Shown here: one piece after another, positions 49,625 to 58,309 of the stretch
Position numbering within the stretch: position 1 is the first letter of the stretch
Layout: the number at the start of each line of letters is the position of its first letter
From: Glandiceps talaboti
Taxonomy: Eukaryota > Hemichordata > Enteropneusta > Spengelidae
Direction: 5' to 3'
Length of the DNA stretch: 64,000 nt
Assembly: GCF_964340395.1 (NCBI RefSeq)
Contig: NC_135552.1
Span: forward strand, 24,549,681 to 24,613,680
Notes under the pieces: model-generated
What the model was told of the DNA's origin: nothing
The model's database searches: none
Seen by the model: the letters and a program-made list of their open reading frames with translations, nothing else
Translations under genes and position numbers: made by a program

Positions 49625-52600
49625 GTACTATTACATAGACACATGGTAGACTTGGTAGAATTGTTCATTGTTCATGTTGTAGGACAGTTTCCACTAGTCT
49701 CTCTCACCCTGTCTATGAACTGTATGAAGCTACATACATGTATACTATCAATTCATTGAAACATGTACTGACTTATCAGCCAAGGTATAACTGCGAAAGT
49801 GTAAAGCTAAAACATATTTCATCAGATGACTACGGCACATTTCTTGGAAATCCACTGTAAAGTGGTATGAGGATAACTACATGTCTGAATAGGTATAACA
49901 GTTTAAGATATAGGGTTTATTAGGAGATTAACACAATGCATTTAACCATAGACCCTGCACGAAAGGGTCTATGATTTAACTAGTGTCATTGATATACTTA
50001 CATGTATTTATATGTACTGATAGTGTGTAAGATGACACGTTAAGAGGAGACTCATTAGGGCTGAATGGCAAGTTGTATCTTTCAGTTTCTAATGTGAGTG
50101 AAACTCCTGAAAACTAAAAATTCATGTGACAATCTAATAATGAAGAAAAATACGGGAAATGGAAGAGGACATTTGTTAAACTCATACTTAAAAGTAGAAA
50201 ACTTGTTAAGAACATACAAAAGTATATCATGAAGGTTTATAGAACATTAATCTTTGGAACAGCAAAGGAAAGAGAGCGCACCACTCTGTAGCTATGATTT
50301 TGCTGATACACTCGGCTTCCTTGACCAGCCGTATGGCCAGGTGAATTTTCTGAAAACAACTGGTGTTTCTATATCCTCCTGATTTCAGCATTATTAATGA
50401 ATATGAAGAGTGGAGAAAGAAAAGAAGAGAAGCAAGTTATGCAAGTAGGCTTAAAAATATTTCTAAAGATACAGAGGAAAGTGATTCAGATGCAGAATGG
50501 AAACCTGAATCTGCAAGCACTTCTAGAAGGCAGAGAATTGATGAAATCAAGAAGCGGTCTTATTCTGGTGTGGTCAAGGTATGTACAGTAGTTAACAATG
50601 TTTAATTCATGCAGCCATGTTGCGTCCAGGTTTTTTCCCCGGATGTGGCAATATACATGTCATAAATACAGTATTTCACTAAATTTAAAGTACTTGTGGA
50701 AGAAATAAGAACTGTTCAGTCTTGTCATGTATATGTTCTATTCTGTGGATGATGAAAGTAGCTAGGGGGTTGTTTGTTATATTCTGTAGATGAAGGTAGC
50801 TGGGGTTGTCTGTTCTGCTCTATAGACGATGAAAGTAGTGGAGGGGGGGAGGGTGTTCTATTCTGTAGAAGATGAAAGTAGCTGGCGTTGTCTGTTCTGT
50901 AGGAGATGAAAGTAGCTGGCGTTGTCTGTTCTGTTCTGTAGAAGATGAAAGTAGCGGGGGGGGTGGGGGGTGGGTGGGGGGGGGGGTGTTGTCTGTTCTA
51001 TTCTGTAGAGGATGAAAGTAGCTGAGGGGGGATGTATGTTCTATTCTGTAGAAGATGAAAGTAGCTAGGGGGTTGTCTGTTCTATTCTGTAGAAAATGAA
51101 AATAGCTAGGGGTTGTCTGTTCTATTCTGTAGAAAATGAAAGTAGCTAGGGGGTTGTCTGTTCTACTCTGTAGAAGATGAAAGTAGCTAGGGGTTGTCTG
51201 TCTTCTCAGTAGTGTACTTGTTTTAAAAAATCCCCTGACCAATCAAAATATATCAGGAAAGTACATTGTCAAGCATTCAACTTTTTCTGTTTCTGTTTGA
51301 CCATATTTGATGATCTCTGGAATGTTTTTCATGGCATTCTCTTAAAATCTTGGAATGTTATAAAACTGTTAACTCTTGTAAGACAACATCATGGTTCTCG
51401 GTGTTTGTGTGAATTTAACAACAGGTCTCAAGATCAAGAAGACACCGACAAGTTTCTCGCTCTCTTAAGAAGAAAACAGGCAAAAGAAATGCCAAGTCAA
51501 AAGGCAGGAAGTCTTTTGATTCAGCTGAATCAACAGAGTGTGAGGATGTCTTAAAGAGAGGTCTTGAGAGCCTTGGTAGGTAGTACATGTTGTAGAAAGA
51601 TGAAAAAAGACTAGTCATTATACCACAAGCCCGTTTTAAACCACTTTTCAGTCCAATGTACATGTACCAACAAAGGATGATACATTTAAATTTCATGAGT
51701 TCTCAAAATGGAAAGTTACTAAAAAAATTAAGAAATTGACCTATTTGAATGACATTGACATTTGCCATGTGTTGTTAGGAAAGGATGATTTTAAAGGACA
51801 GAGCTGTACTAAGTGCTACACATCCAGTCAAAAATTTGCTTTACAATAGCGCTCCGATTAGTTAGACCTTACAGCCAGATAAATTGATTATAATGTATTA
51901 TTACACCACAAAGTTCTTAAACAAGCTGCCATTGGTCAGAATTGAATCACATGACCTTCTTTAAATAGACTATTGCCTGCGTGTGCAGAAGCTATTGCCT
52001 GGCACTATTGCCCACTGGAGTTATTTTGACTATTGTGCATCAGTTCATGTTTTCCAGTGTTGTGCACTTAAAATGAAAAAATCACTAAAGTGAAGCACAC
52101 AAGCTTATTTCTTGCAGAAATTTGCATAAATAGAATTACAAACGAGCTGTGGGGACACTCAAGCTCCTACAAATAATGACATGTTCGCATTCTGTAGTTA
52201 TCTGCAAGTACAAAGTTTGGAAATGCACCATGAAAGGGAAAACTTTTCTATCGATGATGAATGGTAATGAACAATGAGTGGACTAATGAGTGTACTTGTG
52301 CTTGGACAATATCACAATTTAGTGCCTGCACAAGGGTTGGCACTCTTTATCAATATTTTGATGCCTAAGATGAAGGCTCGAGCATCATCAGAATTTTGGT
52401 GAAAGTGCCAATCCTCAGGCAGGCGCTAAATTGTGATATTGACCTTGCTGGCATGTTTTATTATTGATTAATTCCCCAGTGTGTAATCTTACACTTGTAG
52501 AGTTTTAGTTATTCTGTTAGAAATAAACTGATCTTTAAATAATAGATGTAAACATTAGGGGGTACCGTAGAGGAAATTTTGCACTATAATTGGTGAGCCA

Positions 52601-53983
52601 GAAGAAAAAGGTTTTGTCAGGACATTGACTGATCACCTCAGTAGATTCAAAGTTGTCCCAGTGACTTTACACCTTGTCATGTAATGTCATTGAGGGTATT
52701 AGAAGGCCAGGGATTCAATCCCAGGGTCTCACATTAGAGTTATCTTCTCAGTGGAGACTTAAAGGCCAGGGTTTCAATCCCAGGGTCTCATAGTGTTATC
52801 TTCTCAGTGGAGACTTAAAGACCAGGGATTCAATCCCAGGGTCTCACATTAGTGTTATCTTCTCAATGGAGACTTAAAGGACAGTGTTTCAATCCCAGGG
52901 TCTCATAGTGTTATCTTCTCAGTGGAGACTTAAAGCCTAGCGTTTCAATCCCAGGGTTCCACATTAGTGTTATCTTCTCAATGGAGACTTAAAGGCCAGT
53001 GTTTCAATCCCAGGGTTTCACATTAGTGTCATCTTCTCAGTAGAGATGTAAAGGCCAGGGATTCAATCCCAGGTTCTCATATTAGTATTATCTTATCAGT
53101 GGAGACTTAAAGATTACAAAGTCCCAGCATCAGAGTTTAACATATAGTTATTTTGTTCTGGACCAACTTTTTCTATAACATCTTAGTCGTACAACTGTTT
53201 TTCACATTTAAATTTTAATCAGAGTCAGAATTTGCCTCTAAGGCATAAATTGAGTGTACTGGAGGGTTGTAGCTGTAAAGTTCCTGCACCCTGTGATAAA
53301 TTTGTGTACTTTCAAAGGACATCGTCAGGTTTCATGACTACATGTACCATTAGATTCAGAACTCATAACGCATTTGAAATGTTTGTGATAAGTACGTAGA
53401 CTTGAGTCTTTGCTTTTTATTGTAAAACTAGAAAAATGGTTATTGCTCAAAATAAAGTCACAAATTGTGTCTTGTACTGCAAAGAATATGAAATAGGAAT
53501 ATGTTTGATGTTTTAATCTCTTTCTTTTTTGTTTTATCACTTTGTACTCATGCAGCAGAGGAAGCACATGATAGCCATTCCGAGTTGACAGCAGACAGCC
53601 ACTTTGAAAGAATTGAAGCAGGCGTGGCTGGAGAAGTCAAAGACAGTATGCCCCTTCTAATTGATGCAGAAGAAGAAGATAAGAAAACACAAAACAAGAG
53701 AACGTCAAGAAAAAGTCCCTCAAAAATACTGAATATAAAAGAAAAGTCTCTACCGAAGCGCTCGAAAAAGAAAAAGCAAATTGTTGGTTCTCCTTCTCAG
53801 GAAGATGAAAATGATGATCAAGAGTCAACTTCTGTTAATAAGGAAAGTCAGACAAAACAAACTAGGGGTAAAAGGAAAAGTGGAAAACAGACTAAAGATG
53901 TAAGTAATAGAAAGCGAAGAAAAACTCAAAATGTTACAGATCACACAGAGACTGTGAAAGACACAGAGATTTCAGAGAAATAG
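44494..53983 (+). CDS. SNAPC1: SNAPC1: snRNA-activating protein complex subunit 1 (nine coding exons)
   Basis: The spliced CDS has nine exons and gives 474 residues (human 368). SNAPC1 (SNAP43) is a core subunit of the SNAPc/PTF complex that binds the proximal sequence element of snRNA promoters and serves both RNA polymerase II and III. Seen: N-terminal DCQSLLHRFVETESVRYEQF; the family hallmark AFFLPPYGFQVRVGALYLLY with GFYNTQ at about 65-91; EYVFRKLRADKAFLFVAMP, matching human YIFRKLRLDRAFHFTAMP; HTEYQQMKCLISGSD; and a basic SRSRRHRQV segment near 283 that also occurs in the human protein. The C-terminal exon is Lys/Glu/Ser-rich with several nuclear-localisation-like KKKK and KRKR clusters. 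All joins are in frame. The extra length lies mainly in this low-complexity tail. An AATAAA at 53995-54000, 12 bases after the stop, could end a very short 3' UTR. Confidence 0.94.
44708..44940. mobile_element. fold-back (inverted-repeat) element in SNAPC1 intron 1
   Basis: The left arm (from about 44731, cacttgtgagctaat to agaatggtaatattttag and atgatgataata) is repeated inverted at about 44866-44930. The arms are about 65-75 bp around a roughly 90-bp spacer. There is no coding capacity; it looks like a short MITE or fold-back element. The exact ends and target duplication are not resolved. Confidence 0.8.
45099..45174. repeat. (AC)n microsatellite in SNAPC1 intron 1
   Basis: A pure AC dinucleotide run of about 76 bp. 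Confidence 0.96.
45631..45661 (+). CDS. SNAPC1: SNAPC1 coding exon 2
   Basis: A 31-nt exon (C)GLRDKVDQKV, matching the human CGRMRNLEKN segment in position and character. The acceptor is ctcattgtag; the donor is gtg|gtaagt. Confidence 0.8.
46070..46198 (+). CDS. SNAPC1: SNAPC1 coding exon 3 (core domain)
   Basis: Codes for FLEETFQVVVAFFLPPYGF to THIPKIK, the most conserved block of the family. The acceptor is tttactcag; the donor is aag|gtgagg. Confidence 0.95.
46372..46572. repeat. tandem repeat with 50- and 36-bp units in SNAPC1 intron 3
   Basis: Three copies of a unit carrying atttacagtgcagggtaata and atgactacatattgg are followed by two shorter copies lacking the gggtaata part. The shorter unit looks like a deletion derivative that then duplicated. 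Confidence 0.8.
46653..46793 (+). CDS. SNAPC1: SNAPC1 coding exon 4 (core domain)
   Basis: Codes for IRITLQQWQNVLAFHEEVR and EYVFRKLRADKAFLFVAMPT. The acceptor is ttatttcag; the donor is aag|gtaaga. Confidence 0.95.
47739..48137 (+). mobile_element. inverted-repeat MITE, copy 1 (SNAPC1 intron 4)
   Basis: A 399-bp element whose ends, caattctcgctacctgcaat and attgcagatagcgagaattg, are inverted repeats. Inverted similarity runs on for roughly 120-150 bp per arm, with many changes. It has no transposase. A nearly full-length relative lies inverted at 55265-55662. Short frames read from it are not genes. Target-site duplications are unclear, so the superfamily cannot be named. Confidence 0.88.
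48583..48687 (+). CDS. SNAPC1: SNAPC1 coding exon 5
   Basis: Codes for IIPNRGDKTADDDEKDSW to YEGEPLE, an acidic segment. The acceptor is tttttttccag; the donor is gag|gtatga. Confidence 0.85.
49320..49435 (+). CDS. SNAPC1: SNAPC1 coding exon 6
   Basis: Codes for RLDNLHTEYQQMKCLIS, then NRSLAMVKEPLAQEVS. It aligns with human VHDHYQNMKHVIS and the following SLIKDDF region. The correct donor is tcaag|gtaaga at 49436; an earlier GT at 49372 breaks the frame. Phase 2. Confidence 0.9.
49494..49631. repeat. (CTA)n/(CCA)n trinucleotide tract in SNAPC1 intron 6
   Basis: (ACT)n and (CCA)n blocks with agc variants. The Ser/Gly and Leu/Pro homopolymer frames across it are artefacts. Confidence 0.93.
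49947..49973. repeat. short hairpin with CATAGACCCT arms
   Basis: Perfect 10-bp arms (catagaccct and agggtctatg) around a 7-base loop. It shares its outer arm with the hairpin at 36774-36806. Confidence 0.55.
50389..50578 (+). CDS. SNAPC1: SNAPC1 coding exon 7
   Basis: Codes for IINEYEEWRKKRREASYAS to RIDEIKKRSYSGVVK. It matches the human IVLEHQQWHKDRK region and the KIKSKAFSVV segment. The acceptor is gatttcag; the donor is aag|gtatgt. Confidence 0.92.
50734..51205. repeat. minisatellite, about 42-bp unit, in SNAPC1 intron 7
   Basis: About eleven copies of a unit with tgttctattctgtagaagat, gaaagtagc and a variable G-run (taggggg to long G tracts). The G-runs on the + strand are dense at 50951-50995. 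A long minus-strand frame (FYRIEQ repeats) is an artefact. Confidence 0.9.
51425..51575 (+). CDS. SNAPC1: SNAPC1 coding exon 8
   Basis: Codes for VSRSRRHRQVSRSLKKKTGK to GLESL, a basic segment whose SRRHRQV core is shared with human SNAPC1. The acceptor is ttaacaacag; the donor cttg|gtaggt is phase 1. Confidence 0.88.
52307..52441. mobile_element. fold-back element in SNAPC1 intron 8
   Basis: The arms caatatcacaatttagtgcc and ggcgctaaattgtgatattg, with the adjoining ttggcact / agtgccaa, are inverted copies of about 45 bp. The 45-bp centre has its own small palindrome (gatgcct to gagcatc). No coding capacity. Confidence 0.8.
52700..53125. repeat. minisatellite, about 58-60-bp unit, in SNAPC1 intron 8
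   Basis: Seven copies of a unit with agtggagacttaaaggccag, ggattcaatcccagggtctc and acattagtgttatcttct. Some copies lack the cacatt part. The ggattcaatccc core resembles a tRNA T-arm/box B, but no matching box A repeats with it. Confidence 0.9.
53556..53983 (+). CDS. SNAPC1: SNAPC1 coding exon 9 (charged C-terminal tail)
   Basis: Residues 333-474 and the TAG stop. Highly charged, with KRSKKKKQ, RGKRKSGK and RKRRKT clusters and acidic EEED and EDENDD stretches. The acceptor is actcatgcag|ca; an overlapping cagcag gives a possible one-codon alternative, but the second site would shift the residue only, not the frame. Confidence 0.88.
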
Positions 53984-54211
53984 AATGTACTTGCAATAAA
54001 TTGTGAATCCTAGTTATACATAGACATGGAAATACTTTACCTTGCTAATGCTTAACTCTTCTAGGAAAGTGCTTCTGATCTGTACTGTAGTGGCAGACTT
54101 TTGCTGCATTATGTATTCCATTTATTTATAATCAGGTACAAATACGCACCGGACTAGACTTTAGTAAACTGGGAACTTTGTATAGGTATTTGACCTCTAT
54201 CAAAAGTAAAA

Positions 54212-54219
54212 AATGATGG

Positions 54220-54268
<49 letters not shown>

Positions 54269-54312
54269 GGTGGTGGTGGTGGTGGTGGTGGTGGTGGTGG
54301 TGGTGGTGGTGG

Positions 54313-54347
<35 letters not shown>

Positions 54348-54368
54348 TTGATGATGATGATGATGATG
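54212..54368. repeat. (GAT)n-(GGT)n-(GAT)n tract
   Basis: A symmetrical trinucleotide tract: GAT, then GGT, then GAT repeats. The poly-Met/poly-Val frame is an artefact. Confidence 0.95.
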
Positions 54369-55264
54369 AAATCTAGTCTGTTTCAGTACATTTTAAAATT
54401 ACATATCCTGGAACTGAACACTATTTCTGTCATTGGGTACACAGTGAAAACATGAAATTCACCCTCTGGCCTTGTTTCAATGGCAATGCAACAAAGTTTG
54501 GCTTGACCTCTGGTCTACACAAATTACCTGCCATGATATAAGACAACTGAATTTTACTTTGTTTTAAAACAAAAGAAATTCATTCAAAGATGTGTGAAAT
54601 GGAAATGAACACCTGGATATTTGGTTGAGGTTCTAGTAGTAGAATTTAGATTTACTTCTCCAGTTGTTTGTTAGAACTGTAATTTGAGTTGAGGTTCAAG
54701 CTCTATGAATGGAAAAATGTATGAGCTAAGACTTCATATGTAAATGTGGTATCATACCAGCCTACAAATAATGTAAGTTGTAAGAATTCTGCAAGTGACT
54801 ACTCAGTGATGTAGTCGAAAGGCAGAAAAAAATAACCATGTGTCAGCAATAAATGCCTGGCTGAGAAAATTCTGAAATATGGAACAAATTCTGAAATGTT
54901 GATAATTCTATCAAAATATTTAAATGTTTTATGTTTTTTGACATGTTGAAACCTCACAAACAATTGTAACCCTTCTTTTCCCCCTCCTGCCACAACCGCA
55001 GATCAGTCGCTGCGAACTTTGCAAACCGAATTCCACCAATCAAAATATTTTTTCCTTCTGTTGCTATAACTTTCTAGATCCCTGTACTAATGCTTAAGAA
55101 TGATTCGGTGAGAAGGTTGATTTGTTACTTAAATCTGTTATGTTTGATCTTTTTTTATAGTTTAAAAAATTAATGTGAATATGATATTTGCAATTACATT
55201 TGTACATTTGTCATGTAATGGAGAAGAAGGGGAAGACAGGTTGAGAACATTTGAATGAACTAAT

Positions 55265-55662
55265 AATTCTCGCTATCTGCAATACAATTCTATGCATCGC
55301 TAAGGAGTCAAATGGAATGCAGTCTCGCGACCGCGCTTGCATTTGTCGACACCTACACTTCTGGTCGCCTATGTCAATACACGTGAATGTTTCTTCCAAA
55401 CAGTTTAATTTGTATTAAATAAGATAAACGCAAGTTTTAAGCTCATATAATTATGGAGGTGGGAAATTTAAATATGTACAGTGTCTTTCCAGAGCAAAAT
55501 TACAAGAGATGTCTACAACTGAAAATGGGAAAGAAACATTCCTGTGTATTAGCATAGCTGACCGGAAGTGTAGTTGTTGACATTAGAACGCGTTGTCACG
55601 CGACTTCATTCCATTTGACTCCACAGTAATGTGTAGAATTGTATTGCAGGTAGCGAGAATTG
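55265..55662 (-). mobile_element. inverted-repeat MITE, copy 2
   Basis: A 398-bp relative of the element at 47739-48137 in opposite orientation, clearly alike over its whole length including the non-palindromic centre. The ends are aattctcgctatctgcaata and attgcaggtagcgagaatt. Both copies are followed by a similar GCAAGT, so the true end may lie a few bases further out. Confidence 0.88.
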
Positions 55663-56572
55663 AGCAAGTGTCTGAGAATTCTCAGTTTGTTTTTTAATGA
55701 CTCAAACTCTTAAGCCGATGCAAATGATAACATACATTTTCATGTGTTTGTGCATGATATTTGCTTGACAAATACTGCATTTCATCTAAAAATATTTTTT
55801 GAAATTGGCAGCATCAGACATAATCATCCTCTGTGAGTGTCAAAATTGGAAATTACTTTGTTTTGTTTACAAAATGACCAAAAATAAAATTGGGGAGATT
55901 GATAGCAACATTGCATAGTGAGAGTGAGTGAGTGTCTGAAAAGGATGCAAAGTTGGAAATTTTGCTAATCTACAATTGAAATGATGTATATTAGTTTTTT
56001 ATAAAACTATTATATAAATGGCTGTTATAGAAGCAATTTTTATACTTTAGATGAAAGCCGCCAAGGGAACGAGCAATTAAAGAAGTAGTCTTCTGTTAGT
56101 TGTCACTACCCAAAACCCACATACTGATTTCATGTATTTGGTGCTACAATAGTTTGCTCAGTACCATGTTTAATGTTCAGTGCTTTCCCTTTTTGCTTTT
56201 TCTCTATTTTAAATATTTCATTAAAAAAATTCAGTGATTTCAAGACTTGTATGTACACGGTGTTCTTTTGTTTGTTTTTGACCACTCGGCAAGCTGTACT
56301 GTACTGTAGTTGATAAAGCAAATCTTGCAAATATGCATCTCCAAAAATGGCAAAAATATACCATTCAGGTCAATAGCTTATACCAGTGCCTCTAAAATTT
56401 GCCTGAAGAAGAAAACTCGGTTCTGAGCTGTCGATATAGTGTTGAAGAGAGCGGCCACCAGGATTATGTCAAAATTAGAAAGCTAGTGGGTCTTACTTTC
56501 ATTCTTTACATTTACCTGGGGAGTTGTTTACATTGCCTCGTTTTGAGATCATAATAAATGATGTAATCAAAG

Positions 56573-58309
56573 ATGGCGTACCAGAGTCAAAGTTATGTCT
56601 CGAACGCGGAATTTTATTCAGATCTTGATCATGGGAGAAATCTCCTTGAGAAAATTGACCTGCAGCGATCAAATATGATGTTTTGTGATGTTGTTGTCCG
56701 CGCGGGGAAGCAAGATTTTCAAGTTCATCGAAATGTTTTGGCGGCGTCCAGCCCGTACTTCGAAGCTATGTTCTGCAGCGGTCTCTGCGAAAGTAAACAG
56801 ACTGTTGTTACTGTGACATGCACATCTCCATCGGCAATCGGTCAGATTTTAGACTATATGTACACTGGTATCATCAATATTAACCATGATAATGTTGAAG
56901 ATGTTATTGCTGGTGCTGATCACCTACTGATGCCGGTTCTGAAGGCCCACTGCGCCGATTATTTGCAGAATAACATCGATAATACGAACTGTCTAGGGTT
57001 CAGAGAACTTGCAGATATTTATTGCCTGGATGATCTGATAGATGCGGCTAACTCGATAATCAGACGCAACTTTGAAGATGTTATCAACGCGGAAGAAGTG
57101 TTAAATCACTCGATAGAAGGAGTCATTGCTCTTGTTTCAGACCCAGAGATTATTCTATCAAACGAATCGTGCATCTTTGAGTTGGTAGTGAGATGGGTCA
57201 AATATGATTACGCGACAAGGAAAAATTACCTTCCGCGTTTGATATCTATCGTAAGGCTCCTTCAACTTGATCATAACTATCTCAAAGAGAGAGTAGAAAG
57301 AGAACGTATAATTGCGGAGAGCCCACAGTGCAAGGAGATAATTGGGAAATGTATGCAGGTCAACATGGGGTCAAGAGTTCGTTACACTAGTGGAATACCA
57401 TATCATGACCCGCATTACCAGCCTAGACCAGGTACACTGTTTAATGTGATTGTAGTGACGTCAGAACACCCTTCAGCTACTTTTGGATATGTCATTAATG
57501 AGAATAGATGGGTAGAATTAGCTCCTATGCCGATTAACATCCGAAACCATTCATCTGCAGAGCTTCATGGTCGTCTGTATGTTCTCGGTGGTGAGAACCG
57601 TGATGTTACAAGTAAGGTGCATTGTTATGATCCACTTACCAACACCTGGCATTACATACGTGAGATGCTGTCGCCAGTTTGGGCACATTGTGCATTGGCA
57701 TGCAATGGATTATTGTATGTGTTTGGAATGAGAGTTGCACATGATGGAGCTATGCTGCAATCCTATGATCCTGAGTTGGATGCATGGCAGTATGTCGCCC
57801 CCATGAGATTGCATGTCCGACCATTATTTGCATATGCAAAAGATGACACATACATTTACCTCATGGGTGGTGATGATGGTCAAATGAAGCGGTATGATAC
57901 CATCAACAAGAGCTGGTTGAGCCTGCCACCCCTACCATCAAAAACTCGCAGGCTTTGGACTCTCTCATGGGTACCGCTGAATGGGAACGAGGCTTACATC
58001 ACTGACTTTGAGAATGTCTATGTCAAGTTCAACGCTGATCGTAAAAGCTGGCAGCAAGAGATGGAAATCTTCCCAAAAGTTCCATCTAAGGCTTACTGCT
58101 TCACATCATGTGTCGTCAAGAAAGACATCTACATCTTTGGTGGATGCACAGAAACTTTCTATGAAAGTGGTCTGAGTGATTGCTTTGTTTACAACACCAT
58201 GGCGTACCAGTGGAAGAGACTTGCTGTATTACCTAAACCACTGATGAATCTGAAACATGAACATGTCAGAAGTGTGATGCTGAAAATCCCATACAAATTT
58301 CTCCAATGA
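56573..58309 (+). CDS. BTB-BACK-kelch (KLHL-type) protein, intronless CDS
   Basis: One uninterrupted frame of 578 residues, the usual size for KLHL proteins. These proteins typically bridge cullin-3 through BTB-BACK and bind substrate through the kelch propeller. Seen: BTB at about 30-132 with DVVVRAGKQDFQVHRNVL and AASSPYFEAMF; BACK at about 137-240 (FRELADIYCLDDL to ELVVRWVKYD and LLQLDHNYL); and about six kelch blades from 288 to the end, with YVLGGENRDVTSKVHCYDP, YLMGGDDGQMKRYDT and YIFGGCTETFYESG showing the GG and aromatic spacing. The ATG context (AAGATGG) is good. I cannot assign it to a named KLHL orthologue. An upstream untranslated exon is not excluded. Confidence 0.97.
   Translation: MAYQSQSYVSNAEFYSDLDHGRNLLEKIDLQRSNMMFCDVVVRAGKQDFQVHRNVLAASSPYFEAMFCSGLCESKQTVVTVTCTSPSAIGQILDYMYTGIININHDNVEDVIAGADHLLMPVLKAHCADYLQNNIDNTNCLGFRELADIYCLDDLIDAANSIIRRNFEDVINAEEVLNHSIEGVIALVSDPEIILSNESCIFELVVRWVKYDYATRKNYLPRLISIVRLLQLDHNYLKERVERERIIAESPQCKEIIGKCMQVNMGSRVRYTSGIPYHDPHYQPRPGTLFNVIVVTSEHPSATFGYVINENRWVELAPMPINIRNHSSAELHGRLYVLGGENRDVTSKVHCYDPLTNTWHYIREMLSPVWAHCALACNGLLYVFGMRVAHDGAMLQSYDPELDAWQYVAPMRLHVRPLFAYAKDDTYIYLMGGDDGQMKRYDTINKSWLSLPPLPSKTRRLWTLSWVPLNGNEAYITDFENVYVKFNADRKSWQQEMEIFPKVPSKAYCFTSCVVKKDIYIFGGCTETFYESGLSDCFVYNTMAYQWKRLAVLPKPLMNLKHEHVRSVMLKIPYKFLQ

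Larger units (their letters stand above)
51576..53555. other. SNAPC1 intron 8
   Basis: 2.0 kb with a fold-back element and a 60-bp minisatellite (listed). No exon-like frame seen between them. Confidence 0.75.
53984..56572. other. intergenic region between SNAPC1 and the kelch gene
   Basis: Contains a probable AATAAA for SNAPC1 (53995-54000), a trinucleotide tract and MITE copy 2. No gene seen. Confidence 0.7.

Noticed and set aside
49192-49668. 158-codon minus-strand frame with long Ser and Gly runs
   Set aside because: The runs come from the CTA/CCA tract, and the frame overlaps SNAPC1 exon 6 on the other strand.
50292-50340. 49-nt candidate exon between SNAPC1 exons 6 and 7
   Set aside because: It fits the phase only if exon 6 ends at an early GT. 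Extending exon 6 to the stronger donor at 49436 gives a segment similar to human SNAPC1 and joins exon 7 in frame, so no extra exon is needed.
50820-51242. 140-codon minus-strand frame with FYRIEQ repeats
   Set aside because: It is the complement of the 42-bp minisatellite and lies in a SNAPC1 intron.
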